Origin: Amyloporia xantha
Lineage: Eukaryota > Basidiomycota > Agaricomycetes > Polyporales > Adustoporiaceae
Reading direction: 5' to 3'
Length of the DNA stretch: 64,000 nt
NCBI GenBank assembly: GCA_036971615.1
Contig: JAYKKR010000016.1
Coordinates: 310,001-374,000, forward strand
Positions 57,027 to 64,000 of the stretch are shown here, piece by piece. The first letter of the stretch is position 1. The number at the start of each line of letters is the position of its first letter. Under the pieces are notes generated by a model that ran no database searches, was not told the DNA's origin, and saw only the letters and a list, made by a program, of their open reading frames with translations. The position numbers and the translations under genes are program-made.

Positions 57027-58994
57027 TCACGCTTTCTTACTTGCTTCCGCCTCCGCGAAAGTCTCCTTCACAGCCGCGATAATCTTCTCGATGTCCCCGC
57101 GCTCCTCGTTGACAACAGTGATACCCATGTGGCTGCGAAAAAGGTCAGGTGGGAGAGAAGGAGAGAATCATGCATACGTACCCGATCCGGAAATATTTAT
57201 CTTTCGAACGGAGCTCGTTAGTGAACAAGATCAACCATTTCAGCATGTCGCAGATTTACCTTTGTTGTCTTTGTGGAGGCCACCAGCCACGACGACACCC
57301 TTGCTGAGAAGGCGGGGGACAACATCCGGTGCTTTAAGCCCGTCAGGGAAGTACACAGCAGTCATCCCGTTTGCAGCGAACGCTGGGTCCAGCGGTAGTT
57401 GTTTCAGGCCGAGCTCAGCGACTGCATCCTTGATGCGCTTGCTGGCTTTCTGGTGTAGTGCGAACCGCTCCTCCAGGGAGGGCTGCGCCTTGGTGATCTG
57501 AGTGAGCGACGCGTGGTATGCGTAGATGAGATTGACCGGAGGTGTCGCGAAGTAGGCCGCGGAACCCTTCTCGTACGCCTGCATGACGGGGAGCCACCTA
57601 GGTAGAGGTGAGACCGAGCCACGACGGAGGGAAACAAGAGCGATTCACTTCTTCCAACTGGCGTAGTAAGACGCAACCGGACGTGTGCGAGCTTCGAAGA
57701 CCTGGGTGTGGTGTATGGGTGTCCGCATCGCGGCGTGTCATTCGTACCACCGGCTCACCTTAATGGCCTTCTGGCTGGCTACGAGGATGCTCAAGCCTGG
57801 AGGGGTGCCGAGGCCCTTCTGACTAGCTGTCAGGACGACGTCGAGACCCCACGCATCCATGCGAATCTCTTCGCTGGCTACAGCACACACAGCATCCACC
57901 ACCACCTGTATCAGTATGGATTAGCTGTACAATCACAGGTGGCACGGTGTGCGTACCAGAGTATCGGGGGATACTCTCTGGACAGTCTCCGCAATTTGTT
58001 TGGCGGGAGACAAGACGCCTGAACAGATCACATATCACATAAGCTGAGAGTGCATAGATGACTCAGACAACTCACCAGTAGACGTGTCGACGTGCGTGAA
58101 CGCAACGAGCTTGTATTTCTTTGAAGAAAGGGCCTTGGCCACCTCGTTCAAATCGGCAGCCGCACCGAAATCTGCGCGGACTTCATCCACTTCCGCGCCA
58201 TATGCCCGCAGACTGTGGTGTCATACATGACGAAGGTGCGCAGATGGAAGTAGGTGAAGACTTGCCATTCTGTGAAGCTATCTCCGAAGTATCCGCTATT
58301 GAGGAGGAGCACGCTCTCACCGGGCTCTACTAGGTTTGCAGCCACCTGATAAGATACGCAGTTCGACAGCGGGACCGACGGGATCGACGAAATTGACATA
58401 CCTGATCCCAGCCGAGCGTCCCAGACCCGGCAATGATGAAGGGCTGTGCTGTTGTGGAGAAAAGCACCTCCCTCGTCATGCGAATGCAGTCGCCCAACAC
58501 TGGGACGAAATCTGCGGACATGTGGGACATGGAGGGGTGGGCATTTGCGTAGAGGACCTGCGGGAAAACATCAGGAGGCTAAAATCAGACAATGAATGAT
58601 ATGGCCTCACCTCATCGGAGACCTCGATAGGACCGGGTATGCTGCAAGATATGGCATGAGAGATCCGCACCTGATCGTCGGCATCAGACGGTGCACTTAC
58701 ACTAAGAGCCTTATAAAGGTATCAGAATTTCAATAATGAGGCCGAATCGAGTCTCTTTTCACTCACTTATGAGGTTCCTGTGGCAGGCGTAGGTGATCAC
58801 GGTGAAATCGTGCTCCTGGCGCGGAGATTGGGGAGGCTCACCTGCTTGAAGCCGGACATCATGCGGGAGCGTTGGAAGGGAGATGTGGAGGAGGGGAAGA
58901 TAAAGGACCTCGCGATGGCAGCGAGCGACTGAAGAGCACGGGGGATGGCTGGGACTCGGGAGGAAGAGAGAGGAAGAGACCGACGGGAGAGCAT
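57027..58994 (-). CDS. AGX1: Alanine-glyoxylate / serine-pyruvate aminotransferase
   Basis: A PLP class-V aminotransferase converting glyoxylate to glycine. The N-terminus MLSRRSLPLSSSRVPAIPR is Arg/Ser-rich with no acidic residues, suggesting mitochondrial import. Its C-terminus SKKA is not a peroxisomal PTS1. Spliced: MMSGFKQ, then EPHKLLVIPGPIEVSDEV built from two microexons, then LYANAHPSMSHMSADFVP, TTAQPFIIAGSGTLGWDQVA, NLVEPGESVLLLNSGYFGDS, LRAYGAEVDEVRADFGAAAD, KLVAFTHVDTSTGVLSP, VVVDAVCAVASEEIRMDAWG, DVVLTASQKGLGTPPGLSIL with the PLP Lys, ASYYASWKKWLPVMQAYEKG, YFATPPVNLIYAYHASL, NGMTAVYFPDGLKAPDV, VVAGGLHKDNK and HMGITVVNEERGDIEKII. One intron (58213-58265) is GC-AG. Stop at 57027-57029. 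Confidence 0.94.
58213..58265 (-). other. GC-AG intron in AGX1-like gene
   Basis: Exons coding FGDSFTE and LRAYGAEVDEV join in frame only across donor GCAAGT (58265-58260) and an acceptor ending cacag at 58213. GCAAGT is the consensus GC donor. Confidence 0.85.
58701..58709 (-). other. 9-nt microexon of AGX1-like gene
   Basis: GCTCTTAGT, flanked by acceptor tataag and donor gtaagt. Together with the 11-nt microexon it completes KLLV before IPGPIEV, in frame. Confidence 0.75.
58767..58777 (-). other. 11-nt microexon of AGX1-like gene
   Basis: GAACCTCATAA, flanked upstream by ccacag and downstream by gtgagt. It supplies E-P-H and part of K between MSGFKQ and LLVIPGPIEV. Confidence 0.8.
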
Positions 58995-59337
58995 TGATCC
59001 GTCAGCTGACGGGTGTCTCTTTCTCTATTTCCGCCTTCTTATTCAACGGTAGGCGGTCGATGCCTCGCGGGATGTGTTCAAATGGGTCATCATCAGCCGC
59101 CAGATTTATAGAGATGAGCGTTCTCGGACTCCCGGTCGGTGCCCATTCACCTCGGAGCCCCGTCAGTGTTCCGCTCCATCGCTGGTGCAGTGTCTAGCCT
59201 AATTCAATCCCAAGCCCTGTTCCGCGCGGGGAGAGACATCATGGTATATATATGTACACACACGCGCGCCGTGGTCATGCACGCAATGCGACAGGAGGTA
59301 TGTAATGAAACGCAGCTCGGTCGAAGCCAGACACCCA
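58995..59337. other. Spacer between dynein intermediate chain 3' end and AGX1-like start
   Basis: A 343-bp spacer holding the AGX1-like promoter and the 3' UTR of the upstream minus-strand gene; no gene seen. A short tatatatatgtacacacacgc tract lies near 59244. Confidence 0.45.
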
Positions 59338-61852
59338 CTATCGGCCAGAGTCAACCAGCACACTGCTCTGCGTGCCACCACCAACCACGCCGGCGATCGT
59401 CCTCTGCAGATCCGTCCACTCAGACTCCCTGGGTAGCGCCATGTCCCCAATGTCATATATATACAGTTTACCGTCGCTTCCTCCCAGAGCGGCCCGTCGG
59501 CCGTCCTTGCGGTCCCACTGCATCTTGTTGAGTGCACGACCCGAACCGACCGGCGTCGAGACAGTGGAAACCTTAAAGAACACGGAGCGATGAGCATTCT
59601 TCTAGCATGACGCCCTCGGCCCTGCTGCGACGCACCTCGGTATCAATATTGAGGTTCCACACATCAAACCTTCCGGAGCCATCCACCGCACCGAATACGG
59701 CAGGATGTGATGGGTGCCACTTCACGTCGTACACGTAGTCGTCCGCTTCGTCAAAGGAATATATCGGCGAAATAACGTTCGCCGCAGTAGACGGCTTTGC
59801 CAGTGACTTTGCCCGCCACAGCTTCACCGTCCAGTCCACGGAGCACGTCAAGAACATGTCCGAGAAGTCGACCGGCCCTTGTAGAGGGTGGAAGTGCAGG
59901 CCCATGACGGGGCCCGAGTGGCCCTTGTAGACGTCGTATTGATTGAGGCCGGCTTTGGCCCCTGCGCGGTCGTAACGATTGGCTTGATAAACGTTCCCTT
60001 CCTCGGTTCCGACCCAAAACGTGGTCGTCTCGTTATCAGGGAAGTCTAGCGTGGTGATCGCCACCTCACCCGTCTTGTTGTGGCCAGCGTGTACTAGCTC
60101 CAAGGATTCCTGTGACAGGAGAAATCTTTATCAGAGAGGCCCTGGAGAACAATGTGCACACACTGACCTGCGGCTGCGCCAACATGTCGACCAGCCAGCT
60201 GCACACCAAGCCATCCGTACTACTCGTGATCAGATTGTGCGCATTCTGCGTGCCCACCATCTGCATGGCATATACAGGGTGTGTGTGTCCGGCCGCCGAC
60301 AGCGGGGTCTTCAGCACAGGTAGATGCTTTGACCGTGTATCCCACAACAAAATCTGCCCGGAGTATGTTCCGCCGAAAACCAGATTCGAGTGAAATGGCG
60401 AGAATGTCACTGAGAGAACGTCCGACTGTGTGAATCAGTCTGAGTATACGATAGCGCGGTGCAGTTCCTGCCGCGGACGCACCTGCGAGTGGAAGACGAA
60501 CTCGGGGCGTTCCAGGAGATGCAGATTCCAGACCGCAACGATGCCATCGGGTTCATTCAGCGCGGCTGGATTTTTGTTATACGACGCGCAGCTGAGTTCT
60601 GGATACTGTCGTCCGTATCAGCGAGCGGCTCACACGCGCATGATCGGCCTTACCTTTGGCGACCAGCTAATGTCCGTTATTGATCGATTCTTGCCGAACC
60701 GCTCGTCGTAGAATGCGCAGACACACTTCACTCGCCTGCCTTCTGTATCATCACTGCCCCAGAATTATGGTTGCGGAGACTTCAGCACAGGAATACGTCC
60801 GAGACTAAGCTTCACAACTCACCCTCCGCTTTCCGTACCGATAGTGTAATCGCGGACATAGTCATAATTGTCGTTGAGCGCTCTTTGGATGATCTTCGTT
60901 GACTGTTCGACGAAATCCAGGAATTCTGGTGCCGTGAAGATGGTCATCTTCTCGTCTTCGGTCATTTCTGGTACACAAAATTATTCCTCTCAGCGCCGCG
61001 CCCACTATCGGAAAAGACGGGTCAAACCAACCTCGAATTTCCTGTTCAATCTCTTTGTCTAGTCTCACTGCTTCCTCCTCCAGTTCCTTCTCCCGGGCAG
61101 CATGCTCGGCTTCGAGTGCCTCGCGCTCCTTTTCCTTTTGAGCGCGGTCATGTGTAGCATCTTCTGTTGAATCCGTAGAATCGGATTCGACCTCCATCGT
61201 CTGCACTTCTTTATTGTAGATTACCCGCTCCTGAATGGAAAACGTACTTCTTAGGCGAAAGGACAGTCCTCAATAGAAGAAGGCGTACGGACCTTCTGTG
61301 GTAACTCGAATAATTCTTGCTCGACATCTATGAGGTCTGGAAGCATACGTGGTGTCATGACACTAGTAAAATGAGACCAGGTCATAGTGAAGAAAAGGGC
61401 AACATACCGGTCTACGAGATGATCGGTGGCGCCATTGGTTGACTGGACAAATGTCGTGCCCAAGCTGATACGGTCGGAGGCGGTGTCGCTCTCTCTGCTC
61501 AGTCTCCCAGAAAGGGACAAAGCAGACGGCCCTGGAAGTGAACTCGTCTGGCCTAGGGCAGGAGTGCCCGGTACAGATGACATCGGAGAGCCATTGGTGC
61601 TGTCGATGCCCCGACCGATGCCGGTGCCTATGAGAGAGCTGACGAGGTCATCTACGTCTCTACGGACAGTAGATGGTCCTGCTGTCTGTGAGGGTGCTGT
61701 GTGTGAATAACTCAATCGCAGCGCAAGACGAGTCTGCTCACTTCAGAGAGACGGCGCTCGGCCTCCGCTTTCTGTCGATCGGCTCTGGCCTTGCGTAGCT
61801 CCGCAAGCTTGGCCCGCTTTGCTTCAATCTCTGCTCTCCGTTTGTCGGACAT
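59338..61852 (-). CDS. Cytoplasmic dynein intermediate chain
   Basis: A WD40 subunit linking dynein heavy chain to dynactin and light chains. The N-terminus MSDKRRAEIEAKRAKLAELR is the typical charged coiled coil that binds dynactin p150. A Ser/Thr-rich linker follows (DDLVSSLIGTGIG, later SLGTTFVQSTNGAT; such linkers bind light chains). Then come ELFELPQKERVIYNKEVQTM, a Glu-rich helix (EREALEAEHAAREKELEEEA) and MTEDEKMTIFTAPEFLDFVE. The WD40 propeller begins with YDYVRDYT and includes RVKCVCAFYDERFGKNRSIT, PDGIVAVWNLHLLERPEFVF, LVFGGTYSGQILLWDTRS, HNLITSSTDGLVCSWLVDM, TTTFWVGTEEGNVYQANRYD, MFLTCSVDWTVKLWRAKS and FGAVDGSGRFDVWNLNIDTE. The C-terminus is SSVLVDSGR. The gene shares a 212-bp promoter with SEN2. 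Confidence 0.94.
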
Positions 61853-62064
61853 TGTGTGCAGGCACTCCCCTTTCCTGGATAAATTGTGATTGTCGAGCCG
61901 TAGCCGAAAGGACCAATATGCAGCGAGGGCTGAGGAGACGCAAGCACTTGACGGTCGACGCGCTGTTGACGCGCTATTTGGCCGATCTCTTTCTGCTCGA
62001 TCAATCCTGACTCGCATCTGTTCACTCTTCCCCTCGACTCAAAAAATCGTCTTCATTCATTTAC
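61853..62064. promoter_or_regulatory. Compact divergent promoter, dynein IC / SEN2
   Basis: Only 212 bp separates the two start codons. No specific site recognised. Confidence 0.4.
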
Positions 62065-63479
62065 ATGTCGTCCATGGCCCCCAACAAGCGTAGAGGAGGC
62101 GCCAACAAGGGCGGTGCCCGTCGCAACGAAAACAACCGCATATACGCCAATCCACTCCCGCTGGTATTCGAGCAAAGTCCTCAATCATGGTCAACTACCA
62201 TCCTGGGACTATTCGGCTTATCTGGTTCGAGGATACTCAATCCTCACTGTGTTGGCGTGTTCGACGCGGACACGCGCTCGGTCTGGGTCACCGACTCGAA
62301 GGACGCGATGATCCTTTGGAGGCGAGGCTTTTTCGGTAAGGGTGATCTCTCTCGAAGCGAGCCCTCATGGAGGACGAGGCAGATCACCGCCAGAAAGGCA
62401 GCAGGAAAATGTACGTCTTACAGACATGGCTTGTTTCATCCACTCGTTGATGAAATATACGACTGTCCGCAGACTTGACCGCCGAGGAAGTCAGGGAAAA
62501 GCGCAGAGCAGAGCGCAAGCAGTTCAAACTCGATCGAGCAGCAGCTATGGCCCAGGCTGCTGCAGAGGCAGAAGCTGCCTTTGCTGAAGGACGCGAAGCC
62601 CAAATTACTACCGTCATCCCGTCAGGTGCAACATGGAAGCCGCAGCCATCGGCTTTGGACGAGTCGCTGAGTCCCCCGCCATCGCCTGCACCCAATGAGG
62701 AGGAAGATGTCGAGGAAGAAGTTCCCGACTTGGAGCACCTCCAGCTGACGCTGCAGGAGGCTTTTTTCCTCCTGTGGAACCTGGATTGTTTGACGGTGCT
62801 CGATCCGGTGACGGTAGCTACATTTACCAATATCACTCCGATATTTTCTGAAAATTAGCTGCCCTAGTCTGAACCCATGAGTCTACAAACAATATGGAAA
62901 ATTTTCCGAGACAGCTACTGTTTCCCCCAGATTCCAAATCAGCTGTCCGATGTCTACGCAGATCGATTCGATAATCCTTTCCTCGTCAACTACGCCGCGT
63001 ACCACTACTATCGCTCCCTTGGCTGGGTAATCAAAGGTGGTATCAAGTTCTGCGTAGATTTCCTCTTGTACAAGCGCGGCCCAGTCTTCCATCACGCTGA
63101 GTATGTTGTTCTCCTGCTACTTGCCATCAGGTCGTTTCCTGACAGCAATCAGGTTTGCCATTGTAGTCCTACCTGTCTACGAAGATCCTGAGGACCAGGA
63201 GACTTCGCCATTCGATCTCTCGAACGCAACACCATTCTCATGGTCTTGGTTGAGCACGATTAATCGCGTTAACTCGCAAGTTCAAAAGGTGCACGTTTAA
63301 TGGCTAATGAATGCTCTCCACATGCTCACTTCTTCCAGACACTCATCTTGACATATGTCACGATACCCGCACGATCGCGAATGTCGCCTGACTTGCTGTC
63401 CTCACCAGCGTGTCTTGGGCATTATACAGTCAGGGAAGTAGTGTTGCGGAGGTTCATTCCAGCCCGTATGCGGGATTGA
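62065..63479 (+). CDS. SEN2: tRNA-splicing endonuclease catalytic subunit Sen2
   Basis: Cleaves the 5' splice site of tRNA introns. The N-terminus MSSMAPNKRRGGANKGGARR is basic. NPHCVGVFDADTRSVWVTDS, MILWRRGFFGKGDLSRSEPS and W are the Sen2 N-terminal domain. A Glu/Ala-rich coiled stretch (REKRRAERKQFKLDRAAA) and an acidic linker lead to LQLTLQEAFFLLWNLDCLTV. After an intron come YCFPQIPNQLSDVYADRFD and NPFLVNYAAYHYYRSLGWVI. The nuclease core is LLYKRGPVFHHAEFAIVVLP with the catalytic Tyr and His, and the catalytic Lys is in VQKTLILTYVTIPA. The C-terminus is REVVLRRFIPARMRD, stop at 63477-63479. Four or more introns. No break seen. A start at 62074 (MAPNK) is equally possible. Confidence 0.93.
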
Positions 63480-63848
63480 TAGCACCCACACCCTCTGTGC
63501 GTTGTGTTTCGCCGACAGAGGTGCGTGTGTCGTGAATACAATGCAATTATGAAGGTTAGTACATTCTGAATAATACATCGCTTTCCACCTCCCGAAAATG
63601 CAGAACCAAAACGCACGCCAAACTCGGGTTTCCGCCAGGATGTGGCAAAAGCGGCCTTTGACGGGCAGCCATCGATTTCAGAGGAACATGCAGCCCACGA
63701 ACGTAGTTGCCCGTATACGCAACCGAGCGGCGAACGCGCAAGCCCAACCTTGAGACTGCGATGAGCACTTGAGGCCGCAGGGAGAGTCGGTGGACGTAAG
63801 AACAGGGAAAGAGGACGAACAGGGCAATGGAGAGGAGGAAACGAGATC
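63480..63848. other. Convergent 3' intergenic region
   Basis: A 369-bp spacer between SEN2 and the partial gene at the window end. A long minus-strand open frame crosses it without recognisable motifs; probably 3' UTR. Confidence 0.4.
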
Positions 63849-64000
63849 TCATACAGCGCCCTTGATCTGGATCTTGCGATACTTTTCCTCGAATACTTGT
63901 GCGAGAGGAACACCTGCTAGTTTGCAATCGAGTACCTTCTCTGTATCTGGGGCATTTGGGTTCTGGAACAAGCCCGCTCTATGTTCGGAGAGGAAATCGT
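63849..64000 (-). CDS. 3' end of an unidentified gene (partial)
   Basis: On the minus strand the window edge opens into a frame reading DFLSEHRAGLFQNPNAPDTE, then KVLDCKLAGVPLAQVFEEKY and RKIQIKGAV, with stop at 63849-63851. It continues beyond the window, so its start and family cannot be given. The balanced amphipathic sequence suggests a real globular C-terminus. Confidence 0.5.
   Translation of the reverse strand, partial: DFLSEHRAGLFQNPNAPDTEKVLDCKLAGVPLAQVFEEKYRKIQIKGAV

Noticed and set aside
63422..63913. 163-codon minus-strand frame at the window end
   Set aside because: Overlaps the SEN2 3' end and the better-supported partial gene; Arg/Ser-rich and motif-free.

Overview
The window is nuclear DNA of a filamentous basidiomycete, most likely an Agaricomycete. 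Almost every gene is split by short introns (about 45-60 nt, GT-AG) that can be joined by conserved protein sequence. Intergenic spacers are short, and the protein families are fungal (Kei1, Bfr2, Snx41, fungal Arp9, Yea4 and Sly41 transporters, a YANK/STK32-type kinase). I see no rRNA, tRNA, CRISPR or bacterial features. Gene spans are given from start codon to stop codon and include introns.

Layout. 0-7 kb: a mitochondrial inner-membrane DUF1640 protein (+), guanylate kinase (-), an STK32-type AGC kinase (+) and a Yea4-type UDP-GlcNAc transporter (-). 7-10.5 kb: a tandem pair of PQ-loop membrane proteins (+,+). 10.8-21.6 kb: the IPC-synthase subunit Kei1 (-), an eIF4E/4EHP-type cap-binding protein (+), a Sly41-type transporter (-), an uncharacterised Ser/Pro-rich protein (+) and an Sds3-like HDAC-complex subunit (+). 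22.8-30.8 kb: sorting nexin Snx41/Atg20 (-), a large acidic AT-hook protein (-) and Bfr2/AATF (+). 31.1-39.8 kb: DNA polymerase delta catalytic subunit (-), Vms1 (+) and phosphomannomutase (+). 39.8-42.4 kb: a repeat-bearing gap with an intact 497-bp non-autonomous DNA transposon. 42.4-50.3 kb: a small hypothetical gene (+), lanosterol synthase (-), Arp9 (+) and a BAHD-type acyltransferase (+). 50.6-64 kb: ribosomal protein eL30 (-), sulfite reductase beta subunit (+), alanine-glyoxylate aminotransferase (-), dynein intermediate chain (-), tRNA-splicing endonuclease Sen2 (+) and the 3' end of an unidentified gene (-).

The genes are mainly unlinked housekeeping functions: sphingolipid, sterol, sulfur and nucleotide-sugar metabolism, replication, translation quality control, chromatin and transport. 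I see no biosynthetic cluster. Several neighbours are divergent pairs sharing short promoters (Kei1/eIF4E, Pol3/Vms1, Erg7/Arp9, eL30/Met5, dynein IC/Sen2).

The most notable observations are: (1) a 36-bp perfect terminal inverted repeat element flanked by a perfect 8-bp target duplication; (2) a recurrent pattern of single-base indels, mostly in homopolymers, that break the frame of conserved genes (POL3, ERG7, MET5, VMS1, SDS3, an acyltransferase, perhaps SLY41), which looks like an assembly-error signature and matters for anyone using this annotation; (3) two consecutive microexons of 11 and 9 nt in the AGX1-like gene; (4) two GC-AG introns; and (5) a 1.7-kb tandem duplication of a PQ-loop gene. 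I did not find a convincing previously undescribed multi-gene system.
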